Below are positions 38,322-53,745 of a stretch of 64,000 nucleotides of DNA, piece by piece; the first letter of the stretch is position 1; every line of letters begins with the position of its first letter. Both the position numbers and the translations under genes were made by a program. The stretch lies in assembly GCA_013396915.1 (NCBI GenBank), contig VWZL01000357.1:1-64000 (forward strand), given 5' to 3'. The notes under the pieces were generated by a model. It ran no database searches and was not told the DNA's origin. It saw only the letters and a list, made by a program, of their open reading frames with translations. This DNA is from Stercorarius parasiticus. Lineage: Eukaryota; Chordata; Aves; Charadriiformes; Stercorariidae.

Positions 38322-40632
38322 CCCTTAAAAGTTGATGAGTTTTGATGCTTTACTCTTGCTTGTGGTAAAGCTCTACTGAAATAGAGAAGAATGAGCAGAA
38401 ACTCTTGGCATGAAATAGTGGGTGAATTAAAGGTTTTGTTAAGTTGTATAAATGTGTGTAAATAAGAATAAGACAGAAAGAAGGATGGGAAAAAAAAATA
38501 TAACTCTTGTATTCAAATCTCGGTTGCTTTCACAAAGAAAAGTTGCATCTGTTTTTTCAGTACTCTTGCAAAAATAACCCTCCTGTCATGTCTTACTCTC
38601 TTAGATACTCATGCTTGGAGCAATTTTTAAATGGATGTTTTATTGACAGCCTAACTTCCTGTGTCTTGGCATTATGTAGACAGGACTTAGAAACACATTA
38701 CTTTTAAAGAGCCATTTTGGCACTTCGGATTTAACACTGATTTGGTTCAATTTGTTTCATATTTTTATTTCTAAATACACTTCAGCTGGACAGATTTTAT
38801 TAAGAGTGATAATTTTGGTATTAAGTTACAGATCAGGTTTTAAAATAGCTAGGTACCTGCAACAGCAACAGCAAGAAAAGCTTCCTTCTTTGTGTAAGGA
38901 ATCAGATACTGGTGATTCTGTGCAGCTATCCATGGCTATACAGCTACACTTGCAGACAAAGCCTGTTTTGAAGCACTTTGGTTTTGGTCAGCCCCGTGTT
39001 TCTTTGGGTACTTGAGTCATCCAAGGTGGGAGTCAGCTGGCATGTACACTAGCATTTACTTAGAATCACATTTTTCAGTCAATTGGTACACCTTCAAAAG
39101 CCCCCACGAGGATTAACTCACTCGCAAAGAGACCAAAGCTGTAAAGTACAGCTCAGCTGAATTACACAGTGGAATTGCAACAACCGGGTGTAGCCTGACT
39201 GAAATAAGTGGGCTGGGCTCTCTGGTGAGGTACTTTTCCTTAGTGCCTATCTTCTGGCAAAGGAACACAGCAGAAAGCACTAGGAGAGGATGGAGTACAG
39301 CCTGAACATCACCATCCTCTGACACCTGCTGAGATAAATCTATTTAATCCTGAGGCTGGAGAGGAACCTCTCCGATAATCAAGTAGCCACAGTCAACATA
39401 TTCCGGACCTTCCCATTTCTTCCACTCAGCAGAAGCCCAGAAAATTATCCAGCAAATACTTTTCTACTCAAACAAAGCAGAATACAAAAAAGGAGAAACA
39501 AAAGTGTATGATGAAACATCTTTCTAAAGCATTAGCATTTTGGGCATGTTAATACTGCAGAGCTTCTTGGCGGGGTATCTTTGCCCAGTTGTAAATGGGG
39601 ATGGAAATCTCCACTATAGTGATTGTACCATCTCTAATTCTCAAGTCAGTTAATTTGGAAGAAACTTGGAATATATCAGCATGGAATCATGTTGTATCAT
39701 CTAGACAGAGTCTTTGGTGACTCCAAACTTGCTATCTACAGAGCCTGTATGCTCCTTGCCAAGATTATCTCTTTGTTGACTTTCTTTTCAGAGTGCTCAC
39801 TTGGTAATACTGAGTGAATTGTCTGAACAAATGTTTAAGGAATTATCCATTTGAAATTCTGAATTAATATATGAAAGGCTGTCAGTTTGCACGGAAAATT
39901 ATACATATCTCCAAGTGAACAAGTGAAGCTGAACCAACTGTTGTAGTCATCAGATTTTTAAGTGATACTTTCTCATCACCAACAGAAGAGTAACACAATC
40001 TGTGCAGTTTTTGAGTTGCCCTATATACGCTCCATTTGAACAAATCACAGTATTTAGAATGAGACTAAATATGATACTGAGGGTAATGCAGAACAAAATA
40101 CAACATGCTTTTTGGAATAGACCGTGATCCGTATAGTCAAAATTTGTGCTGTCATTGGTGCTGTGATCATAAACCACTGTTGTTTTATGATCCCGGTCCC
40201 TGTGATGCTGGACTGCTGCACCCTTCTTCAGGGAGTATATCTCATGACTCCTTAGACTATTGTAAACTGATCTACCTCTGAGCTCTCTTCCAGAAAATTG
40301 TACAAAATCTGAGCATGCACATGAAATTCTGCTGGGAATGCTATCAGCAGAAGCATTCAGGTTGTGCCCATGCTGAAAAGAGCTGTCAGCCTGACTGAAC
40401 AAAGAATCCAGTCTGTAATCTGTAAACCCATCTGCAGCATCTGTCCTGGATTAAAAAAAAACACAAAATTTGAGTGAGAGGATTTTTTTTTTTTTTGTGT
40501 AGACAGGATGGAGATCTGCAGACGACACTTGAATGAGAACATGGACAAATTCTGCCATGAAGCAAAGACATTGGCAGTTTCTTACTGAAAATATTCTCCA
40601 GATAAACCTTCTAGGTGTATACATGTTCTCTC

Positions 40633-40680
40633 TATATGTATTTTATATATACATATATATATATTTATATATATTTATGT
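40633..40680. repeat. TA-rich microsatellite
   Basis: Alternating TA with occasional C or extra T (tatatatacatatatatata, then tttatatatatttatg). Confidence 0.9.
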
Positions 40681-41098
40681 ATCCATTGAACTAAGTGGCA
40701 TATCTAGAAGCACCAAGATATTTGAGAGTCTAACATTCCAGAAAAGACCAGACGGAGTTTTTGAAGTCCCCAGTCAGAAAGAATGTCCAATTTTCATGAA
40801 AGTGCCTTCAGAAATCCAGTCAGGTACCTAAATACTTCAGAAAACTCTGGCTTTCAAATGCTGAAAACATAGTGTCAAAACTAGTAAAAAGTCATCAAAA
40901 ATTCATACCTTTGACCCCTCCAGCCATCCTGCAAACCAGCAGAAACCTGCCTTAGTCTAAGTGCAAGGGCAATGTAACACCACACTGCTACCACTTTCTC
41001 CTGCATTCTTATCAGATGCGTATTTACACAGATCTTTCAGAAACTTCAAAATTAGAACAAACATTTGCTTTTAATAACAAATAGGTGGTACAAAATTA

Positions 41099-44051
<2,953 letters not shown>

Positions 44052-44189
44052 CAGTGTTGTAATGTTTTGTGCAATAACCAAGTTCTTTATCTTCTTTCAA
44101 AATAAACTGTGGCAAGGTTAAACCCTCTGCAACTTGCACGGGTCCATCACTTAGCCACTCAAATATCAGATCATTCATAGTGTAGCCAA
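44052..44189 (-). CDS. GLRA2: GLRA2 exon 6: loop B to loop C
   Basis: This 138-bp exon reads TT + 45 codons + G: (F)[19 protein letters not shown], then [20 protein letters not shown] and TKHYNT(G). Acceptor ttattgtag|TTGG, donor AACACTG|gtgagc. It contributes the loop B aromatic region (FGYTMND) and the first cysteine (GYC) of the second disulfide that frames loop C in glycine receptors; the partner cysteine is in exon 7 (KFTC). The Asp in LKEDKEL replaces the Glu I remember from mammalian alpha-2, a conservative change. The Pro codon CCA at 44110-44112 corresponds to a site reported as C-to-U edited to Leu in alpha subunits. Confidence 0.96.
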
Positions 44190-45469
44190 CTACAATAAAG
44201 AAATCAGAGTTTGTTAGATGGTAACAATGGAAAATATCAAAAGCAAATATCATTATGTCTGAAAAGCATTTCTTTTATTGTTTAATATTTTAACTTATTT
44301 TAATTTTAATATTATAGCTTATTGCAGTTACGTTTTTAAACTGTCCGATTAACAACAGCATTATTGCTCTTAGTTAATGATTACTATTACTGCACTATTA
44401 GTCTAAGAGCAACAAGTAACACCATTATGTTCTGAAATACTCCCCTGGTTTGCCACTAAAAATAATTTTGCTGGTCCATCAAAGACACTGTTTACAACTG
44501 AAATTACATTTCTCTGCGCCTACATATGAGCCTGCGTTTTCCTTTATTTTCATCGTTCTTTGATGATGGTGGGCACCAACAAAACAAGGATTTCTAGACT
44601 GTGGAATGCTGGGCCCTTACTGAAAAGAAAACATCAGCTTTTGTAACCTATGAACCTACCACTGAGAGGTGTGGAAGGGAAAGTGAGGCTTCGACTCCGT
44701 GAATTACCTTTTTTTTCTTCAATGGCTACATCTTTATGGGTAAATTTAACAACCTGTGGCCACTCTCTGGCCACAGAGGCAGGGGGCAGCCAGCAACTCA
44801 TACCCATACAGCTAAACCCATTCTCTCCTCCCCACTAAAGAACCATAGTGACCTGGTACCTACTGACTATTGGGAATGATCGCCAGCACGTGCCGTTATC
44901 CAAGCCACTCCTGGTTTTGTCTGGTTGCTACCTGGTACAGGTCAAAATGGTGCCATGGTGTGTGCTGACAGCTATGCAGTATGGACGGGTCTGTGCTATG
45001 GACCCAAGACCATGCCTTGGCCGTGTTTATTTTACCAGCATAACTGTATATATAAGACTTCTGCTCCATTGAGTATGTTGCTTCCATTTTTCAAAAGACC
45101 GTAGCATGTCTTGATGAGACATAGCTAATCCCTGGCTGTGTACTAATTGCTCTTACTTCCCTGAGATTTAATTTATGCTGCAGATTTCTCCTCTTTCTCG
45201 CTGTGGTTATCCCTGGAAGTGGCTCAGTCCTGATGAGTGAGGTGATGTGTGCCAGGAGGGGGAAAGGGAAAGGAACAGGAAGAGCACAGAGACAGGGGTC
45301 CCGCACAGTATGGTGATGGACAGTTAGAGCACTTTTCCTCCATGATTTTCCCTTATGAAATAGGGATATTGAGTCTCACCACACAAATATAACAATGTAG
45401 ATCCTCTCTAACCACTGAATGTTATGGTAAAATCTTGTTCTTCGCTAGATAAAGCAATTGGACACTCAC
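44190..45469 (-). other. GLRA2 intron 5
   Basis: This 1280-bp intron runs from gtgagt to ttgtag. Its middle (about 44640-45300) is visibly more GC-rich than the flanks and contains a small 8-bp-stem hairpin (44754-44776) and a tatata box-like run near 45048. It may be an old unclassified repeat. Confidence 0.8.
44754..44776. other. Small hairpin in intron 5
   Basis: The arms ctgtggcc (44754-44761) and ggccacag (44769-44776) pair around actctct. Confidence 0.65.
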
Positions 45470-45552
45470 AGCTCTCTAGCTGCATTGTACATGTCTGTAC
45501 ATCCATAGGAAAATTCTTCAAGTCCATGGGACAGGATAAGGTTAAAGTAAGC
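45470..45552 (-). CDS. GLRA2: GLRA2 exon 5: Cys-loop
   Basis: This 83-bp exon is too short to stand out as an open reading frame. It reads G + 27 codons + T, giving [21 protein letters not shown] and then TMQLES. The two cysteines with 13 residues between them form the signature Cys-loop of the family, which couples the agonist site to the channel gate. The acceptor is ccaattttag|G and the donor AGAGCT|gtgagt. The first G completes the split Arg codon from exon 4, and the last T starts the Phe codon completed by exon 6, so phases agree on both sides. The acceptor is preceded by an unusually pure T-run (A-run on the plus strand, 45567-45582). Confidence 0.96.
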
Positions 45553-45566
45553 CTAAAATTGGAGCG

Positions 45567-45582
45567 AAAAAAAAAAAAAAAA
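45567..45582 (-). repeat. 16-base homopolymer acting as exon 5 polypyrimidine tract
   Basis: Sixteen A on the plus strand, hence sixteen T on the GLRA2 sense strand, 14 bases before the first base of exon 5. On the sense strand it is preceded by further pyrimidines (cttcttttc) and followed by gctccaattttag at the acceptor. Its length is likely to vary between individuals or reads. Confidence 0.85.
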
Positions 45583-48500
45583 GAAAAGAAGCTATTGTTA
45601 GAAATCTACAGGTTTTATCCAAAGCCCCATATTTAGAGTTTAAAGGATCAAGACCAAATCTTAACGCCTCAGACAGGGGTTGGATTCTCTCTCCCCTCTG
45701 AGCTTTTAAGGACGTAAGAGCTGTGAAGATAAAGCGTGTAAGCAAACCAGGCACTCTCTGGCTATGTTGGCTGAGCAGAGCAGGGACAGAGAAGACAACA
45801 TCAAGACAGCAAGAAATGCTATCCACTAATGTACCAGTGAATGTTTTATGTATAATACCGAACCCAAATAACGCAGAAGCTGAAATGACTGATCATGGGA
45901 CACACATTTTTAGGTTTTGTTTTGGAAAAGCAAAGGAAGGAAACAAAGATCACAGGGTGGGGTTTTTTTTCAACAGAGAGTGCTTTTGTTGTGTATGAGG
46001 CCCATTTCCAACCCTTCATTCTTACTGCTTAGCCATTAAAAGAAAGAAAAAAACCCACCATACAGTAAAAGCTAGAATCACATAGCATTAAAAGATAAAG
46101 AGTGCAGACAGAAGAAAGTAAGCCTAAAGGAACATTATCATACAAACTAAATTTCTCTTTTAATTTTTCAGTTGTTATTGTCCCAGATAAAACATAATTT
46201 TACTTGGATGGGAATACTCTTAATGTTTCTTTCTTTTTTTTTTTTTTAGTCCAGCTTACTTTTTCACATTTGAATGAAATCTGTTTCAAGACTTCTCTGC
46301 TTTATTTCTTTTCTGGCTTATGTGAGGAGAAGAAACTATTTTTAACAAACCAAGATACTAGGATGACATAATTACAAACAACAGGCTGCTTTGAAAAACA
46401 GAAGAATTGTTAAGGTTTTGGGTTAAGTCATTAAGTACATTTTTATTTCAGATTACCTTCAGCACAAAAAACACTTTGACACAAAGAAAGAATATAAAGA
46501 CAAACATATGCCCCCATTTACCATCAAGGACAAGAACTAGATTGTCTGATTTGAAGGTACACTGAAACATCAACACAGTACAATGAGAATAATTTTTTTA
46601 ATTATGCCATTGAATCCATGAGCCAGCTGCTAATTTTGAAAGTATGTTTTCCCACAGACAAATGCAATGGACATTGTATGGACAAATAGTTCACTGAGCT
46701 CTGTCTCCCATGGTGATTTTTTGCTTCTCACCACATACAGATGATTCAAGCTCTTTCAGTCTATTTCTTCGTGATGTGAATATTTGGGGATGGCCTGACT
46801 GGGCCTTTGAGTCCTACTGTCCTGCCATCAAATCACTATGACAAGAAGATGATATTTAGGTAACTAAGATCATAATGGTCTCAGCCTGATCAAAAATCAC
46901 ATTCAACATCTCTGCTTTTGCCTACTTGTGGGCCATATAGAAAAAGTCACATTATTTTCCTCTTGACACAGGCTTCCGTGTACGAGATGATCATATTAGG
47001 AAATTAGAGATCAGTTGTCTGTGGCAGTGAAGCACATTGAGATGAAGAAAAGCTCCCAGTAGTCCTCTCAACACCACCATAGTAAATAAACTTTCATTTA
47101 ACCTTTGGGAGCAAATAACATCAGCATTAAAAAAAAAGAAAATTAGTCATCTAGGAGAAAAAGTATATCCGGTAGGCATATAAATGTCATTGAAATTCTG
47201 CCCTTTACTCATTTAAATATTTTAAGTGCCCTGCAAATGTTAACTAGTCACATTTTTGCTGGGTAATTTCCTGGATTAAAGATTGAGCTATTTAAATTGC
47301 TAATCTCCGGTATTAGCAAAAGACTGCTTCTGCCTTCTTTTCAGAAATTTTGATATGTCAAACTCTCCTCCTTCTTTTCTGTCATCTTCTAAATATGGCT
47401 TAGATGTTTTAAGTTCATTTCAAACATGCCTATACACAAATGCAGCCTTTCTAAATATGTTATTTGTTCGTATTCATTGAAGTAGGTATGGTCTACGCAC
47501 CCCTCAGATCTTACTGTGTTGTTTGCATGCTGACTATGCTTCCTTCCCCCCTTCATCCCTTTCTAGTGCCAAAAACCCTCAAATGATCAGGGGGTTTGAC
47601 TACATACATGGGCAGGTGGGTGTTTTTTATTAGTCTAGTGTCAAACTCATGAGAAAGAGAATACATCCAGTTGCAGACTTGAAGACTCCTAGGGATAAAA
47701 TGACCTGTCTCCATTGATGATAGGTAGATATATCAATATTTTTTTTCTGGGGTTGAGCTGAGAAAATGTTTATTATGTTTGTTCACACAAAGGTTGACGT
47801 TTCTTCTTTCTCTTCCTAACTGACGGTGTCTTTCAGGAAGACTAAATTATCCTCTGCTCACCCTGACAAATGGAAAAAAAAATCTATTTGCCATATTGAT
47901 GAGGCTAGCTTGAGAGATCATGCCCTTATAGCTTTACCTCTAATTCTTGTTCATCTCAGCAGAATAGCCATTCATAGTTAACATCTTTGCCTCTGTGATC
48001 CCTTTTATTAGGAATAATGCAAGTGTTGAACCCAACACTTACTGCCTGGTATTGCCCTCAGATCCATTGATTTTCAACAAGATTACTACATGCTAAATGT
48101 TCAGCTGCTGGAGTCTGAAGTAGCTCCAGTGAAATCCATGGTGGTGGGTCAATTCATAGCGGTTAACTCTTTTTCAGTAAAAATATGATCCTGCAAGTGT
48201 TTCTAAAGCCAGGTGCCATGTTACTATTTGTATATTTACATTAATAAGGAAATAGGATCAGAAACGGAAAGTGTTAGGCAGATATACCTATCCATGTTGC
48301 CTATAATAACAGTGTCATTGACAGAAAATGTTTCAGAAAAACTAATGTCTCACACTTGGCAAATTCAAGAAGGGCCCCTGGAGATTTGGTGCAAAGTGGA
48401 AGTTTAACTGGCAACTACATTTAACTGTTAATAAAACAGAAGAAACTGCTATAGAACAATTATTTTATTTTTCAGGCACCCCGCCACAAAGGCATTTGAG

Positions 48501-51500
48501 ATGCATAAACAACAGATTCGGAGACGTAGTACCATAAAACACTGATGGGAACAGTTTTATGAACAATCTGTAAAGCTGAAAGGAGAAGAAGCTGACCAAG
48601 GACTCGATTGTGTCTTCAGTTACCTGAGCACCCTTTATCCCCTGTTAGCCAGGCTCAGGTTGCACGGCTCGCTCAGGGAGAGCTCTGGGGTTGGGCACGT
48701 TATATTTTCCAGCCAAGCAGAAATGAGCACAATGACAGGGGAGCTGCCCTGGAGGAGAGACAAAGTTGCTCTCTTCTTTCTCTCCCCCCTCCCTCACCCA
48801 TCCCACAGTCAAGGAAGAATCAAACCCTGGAAAAATGCAAATAGAGTATGAACTGAACAAAACGCAGAATCAGGGCCAGAAAACTGAGAATGAACAATTA
48901 GTTGGAGCAGTGACAAAAATAATAAAAAATAAATCAATAATACTACTGAGCAATGCTGTGGCAGAGGCAGGACTGTAATCCAAGTACTCCAGGGCAGCAC
49001 TGGACCCTCTTCCTCAGGATTCCCTGGTAGACTCCTGGTGCCCTGCTCAGTCCTTCTGAGTGGCATGTGCTGATTCTTGAAATGCCTCCAAAGTGCAGTG
49101 GGCACTGCCAGGATCTCTTCATTCAGCATCTCATTCAAGCCCCCCCGCTTTCTTCCATCCCCTGGTTTCACCAGAATGTCCTGAGAAATCACTCAGACTT
49201 GGGCTGTGGGCCTGTCTCTCTTCCCACCCCAGCTCAACATCTTTCATTTCTGGTCACCTCAGAAACCCCCTAACAAACAGCATCATGGAGAGGTCTGTAT
49301 CTCCCACTTCTGCAGGCAGAAAGGCAGAAGTCCTGCAGGCTGTGGCCTCCTTCCTCACAGAAGCCAGAATAAGGCATCCCGTGGGAAAAAATAAATAGCC
49401 TGACAACAGGCTATTAGTCAGAAGCCCTCATGCTGGTGATCTTTAACACCTGAAAACATTGTTTTGCAACGTCAGTGTTTTCTCCAGATGGGAGCAGACG
49501 TGTCCTCAGATGGGCCAGCAGCCAGCTCAGCACAGGCACGACTGCTGCCCTAAATGTAGCTGCTGTTGCCAGCCATCATCCTCCGAGGAAAAGCCGGAGG
49601 AGGGAGGTGACACACGTGTGCAGCCAAGGGAGCTCAGAGGTGTTTATGTGCGGTACAATAAAGTTCTGAGCACAGCAGTGGGGTTGAGACACTGTGCTTC
49701 CTATTCATCCTTCACCCATTCCTGCCCTTGTCCTGCCCCTTCTCTGGCCCTGAACATGGTTTCCACACCTCCTTCTATGTCTACTCATCTGTCCTACATC
49801 TCTCCCAGAGACACCTACATGACCCAGGGCTCAGCCTTTTTCCTCTGCATGCTAGTTCTGTCCTCGTACCCTTTCCACATCCCTTTTCTGTTGCCCAATT
49901 CCTGCCAAATCCCACCCCCACCTCTCTTTGGGCATTAAATCTTGAGGTCCATCTGCTCTTTGACACCTAGTCCCCAAAGTAGCACCATCAGTGAAGGATA
50001 ACATTCTTTAATGCAAACAAAAAAAAAAGTCAATAGGAGTAAAATGTTTGCAAACAGATTATTCTCAAGATGATCTCCAATCTCATCCTTTCTCATAGGG
50101 GTTTTGAATGCTGATGCTCATCGCCATCAACCCACTTCTCTGATAATCTCACAAATACTACAAAAACATTTCAGCACACTACACATACAGACGGCCTGTG
50201 AATGATCTGCAACACAAAACTGAAGTAAAGAACCACTAGTATTGTATTAAACCCTTAGGGAATTGGGCTTACACATTACACATACAAGAATTTTTTATAT
50301 AAATTTAAGAGAATATTTAATTTTAACTGGGATTTGATGTATTGCCTAATCTGCAGCAACCATTAAACTGTATTCTAACCCACTTCTTTACAGGCAGCTA
50401 TCACGCCTTAGCCTGCTGTGTTGTGACTCACTCAGAACTTCCCTTCATCTCAGTGATAACTCTCGCTCCGAAGGAGGACACGGATCCCACAAGAGAAGGG
50501 CCCTGTGGATCACAATACGAGGTATCTGACAACAAGGGGAATATAATTTTCATTAATTATACTGCAAGTGGGGCAGTTTCTGAGTGGGCTACATAACAAC
50601 GGCTTCCTCGTATTGTTTTTTCTAGTGAGAAATATCTAGGGTGAGCCTTATTAAGTACCGAAGTATTTAATTTAAATAGTCCTAGAGTTATGGGTACAAG
50701 TCCCTTCCAAGTCTCTAAAAAAAACCCATTATTTTCTCCTCATAAGCATGAGTAGTAACAAATGCCTCACCATGAGTGGGCACGGTATCAAAAATAACAG
50801 TTTCCTTCTATTCTTATCCCTCCATTCTTTCAACCTACACCCATCTGCAGCTCAGCTGTTGGAACAGGAGACTTCACACTTTAGGATTTTATACTGCAAA
50901 TACCAGAACACAAGTAGCACTTGCATGGTCACTGCTAACATTGCCTATGCATCATTTTTATGAAAAGTCTTATACCTGTGCAAAGCCCACAGTGTTGCGA
51001 TTAGTGAGACAAATGGGATTTATTTTTTTCAGTATTGACAAATCTAAAGCTGCTATTATAAATCGCAGGATTTCTGGTATTTTTCTTAAAGCTCCAAGCT
51101 GACAATAAAGTTAAAAATATTTTTAGCCGTACATTTTTCTTCGGAAGGTTAAATTCCTTGTCCTTACAGATGCTGAAATAACATTAAAATATTACCTAAG
51201 CACAAGCAGACAAAGTTACCCATTAAACTGGCAGGGGAGATGGAGTTGCACAGCAACCATGACAGCGTCTCATGACACAGGAGCAAATGCCATTCAGGCT
51301 AGTGGCACTGAAACAGGGAGGAGAATCTAAAATCTCCTTATATTCCTCCCAGCCCCCTCTCTTACGTGGTCTGTGCCTGAAACAAGGGCACACACACTGT
51401 TCATGTATCGGAAGGCCAAAAAGAAAAGAAAAATCCCACTGACATTTTTCTTTTAAAGGGCTTTTCATTTTGTAGTCCATCTCATTATTTTTTCAGGGAC

Positions 51501-52499
51501 CTGACTCATCATTTTGAATGTCAATTCTGATAATTTTTACAGCCTACAAGCTTTGTCCTGTTAAATGGAATAGTCAAACTGTCTGCTTTTCCCCTTATTT
51601 TTGAGGAGTCCTGGAATTCCTCTCTAATATTTGTCATGTTCTGCAGCTTCCTTTCTGTCAGATGGGAATGGGCTGAAGTTGAGCTTAGAGAGGTGGAGCC
51701 TTCTCTACTATGGCAAAATAGGAGATGTAGGCTGGAGTTTCACATACTGCTGTTTTTGAGCGTGTTCTCGCTCCCTCCAGTGCTTTGCTTTGCCTCATGT
51801 ACTGCTTAACAACACAGGAGCTGGCACGGAGCGGGGTGGTGGATTTCTCATTACAGGCATACCACTTCTCATTGTAATGCAATAATTGTCTGTAGATACA
51901 CAATGCCAGCACACGAGCTGCCAGCAAATGATCTTCCAATTATTGCTCAAGCAAATCTATGAAATTAAATTCAAGTATGATTTCATGTAACAGTTAAATT
52001 CTGTAAGCACCTGTTTCATTTCCATGAAGAACAATATTTCATCTCTCCTTTTTCCTCTGTCATTTTCTATCTTAATTTTCCTGCAGTTGTGTGTTTAGTA
52101 TGGTGTTGCTTTCCTCCTGGCGCGATGACATCTCTAAGCCATATATTGCAATGCAATTGGCAAAGGACCTTCATCCCTGGAAGCATGTTCCAGGAGAACA
52201 TGCTTTTTTGCACCGTTTAGAAAGGACTCTCACACCTGCATCATTTTATACCTAACCTTTAACTTCTGCAGTGCAAGTTCAATGGGTAAATGGAGTGATT
52301 GATCATTAGTAATCAAGGACTGGCATTGCCATTACCTAAAAGGAGAGCAGGTACACAGACATGTGTCCTGGCTATGCAACTATCCCATTGGCATAGAAAT
52401 AACCACCTGCCAATATTTTTTGATCCTGTCAGCCAAGAAGAACTTTATGTGTACAAATTGGTCTCCAGCAGCGCTTCCCACTTTTTTACTTAAACCAAA

Positions 52500-52830
52500 G
52501 TCTTCCATTTTATTTGAGACACAGGAATATAGGGCTACAGAAGTGACATCTTGGGCCACCAAATCCGGTCATCTGCTGTCACACATAGTCACATCATTAA
52601 TCTCTTTCAAAAACAGCCAAGGTTCATTTAGTGACATCTAGTTCCATTCCCCTCCCCATTTCTGTTGGAATATTGTTCTAGGAATTCAGTGTGCAGATGG
52701 CTGGAAACTTTATAACTTCCACTTTAAGCTTACTTATAACCAGTTCAGAGCCATTTGTTCTCCTGGCAGCATTGTCCTTCAGTCTAAGCAGCTCTTCTGT
52801 TGTGTTTGTATTTACATCATCTCCAGTGCT
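52500..52830 (-). mobile_element. Old CR1-type LINE fragment, reversed
   Basis: Plus-strand segments aaaacagccaaggttcattt, gttccattcccctccccatt, tctgttggaatattgttcta, ccatttgttctcctggcagc and attgtccttcagtctaagca match the reverse complement of the region just before the 3' end of older CR1 subfamilies as I remember them. The copy has no open frame and is clearly diverged. Boundaries are approximate; its 3' end repeat is not visible. The sense strand equals that of GLRA2. Confidence 0.7.
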
Positions 52831-53700
52831 CTTGTGTGCCAGCTGGAGACGTGCACGGCATTAGAGGAAGAAGTGCGGCAGTACATGTTCAGGTATAATG
52901 TCCATATCCCTACTTTGCTTTAAATGCTTTATGAAGTGAAAAAGCAACTAATTTTGTGCCATTAAAATGTAAATTATTCTTTCCTTAAGCAGGATGATCA
53001 ATAGGGTTTTGACAATAGCTGTGCTAGTTGCATAACGAAGTACCCGCATTAGGCTTTATTATTTATTTAGTGGCTTTTATTATTTGTTATGCAAAACAAG
53101 TACTTTAGATACAACAGAAAAATAAGGGTATTGGAAACCCACGGCTAAATCCTCAGTCTGGATTTGTAGATTGGGAGGGAATGAGAAAGACAAGAGTGCG
53201 TGATGGGAGGGCACAGTTAACAGAGTGTTAGTAAATCATCCCAAAGGATGAGAAGAGTCTTTGGCCATTTAATTAAAAGACCCCAAAAGGAAGGGAGTTG
53301 GGGGTGGAAGGACAGGTAGGAGTAAGGGCAGGAAGGGAAAAAAAAAGCACAGGAGAAAAGCGGGACTCAAGGATGCTGGGCTCAGCCATAATGAGCACGG
53401 CAGCTTGTCCCACAAAAGGCTGCAATTTTTTAGCCTCTGAAACCTTTGTTACTATTGTAATTGTGCCCATGGGAAGACAAATTTGTCAAATTCGCTGTAT
53501 TCACATAGCATGCAGCCACAACTTGGGAAGTCACTGTGTCCCAGTGACATTGTGCAGTTTAATAAAGTGCAGTGATTCTGGCACTATTCATATAATGTCT
53601 GTAAGACTTCTGCCTATAATATATAATAACCTTCAAACCCAAAACTTCTTTAGATATGTGCTCTATTTTAGTTAGCATTTCTTCATCGATTATTCTTCAG

Positions 53701-53745
53701 TGGTTTGGTTTGTTGGTTTTTTGTTTTGGTTTGGGTGTTTTTTAT
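53701..53745 (+). repeat. G/T-rich simple repeat (GGTTT)n
   Basis: A low-complexity run of ggttt and gtttt units with no A or C until its end. Confidence 0.85.

Noticed and set aside
39950..40402. 150-codon open frame on the minus strand with a hydrophobic segment (CCILFCITLSIIFSLIL)
   Set aside because: It lies just after GLRA2 exon 7 but matches no receptor exon. A frame of this length is expected about once by chance in 64 kb of AT-rich DNA, and its codon pattern shows no conservation signal I can judge.
48950..49000. Another MIR-like fragment (ggcagaggcaggactgtaat)
   Set aside because: Only one short block fits; too little to support.
49459..49938. 159-codon open frame on the plus strand rich in Cys, Pro and Ser
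   Set aside because: The C/T-rich composition explains it. No domain or start context is convincing, and no splice-compatible neighbours were seen.
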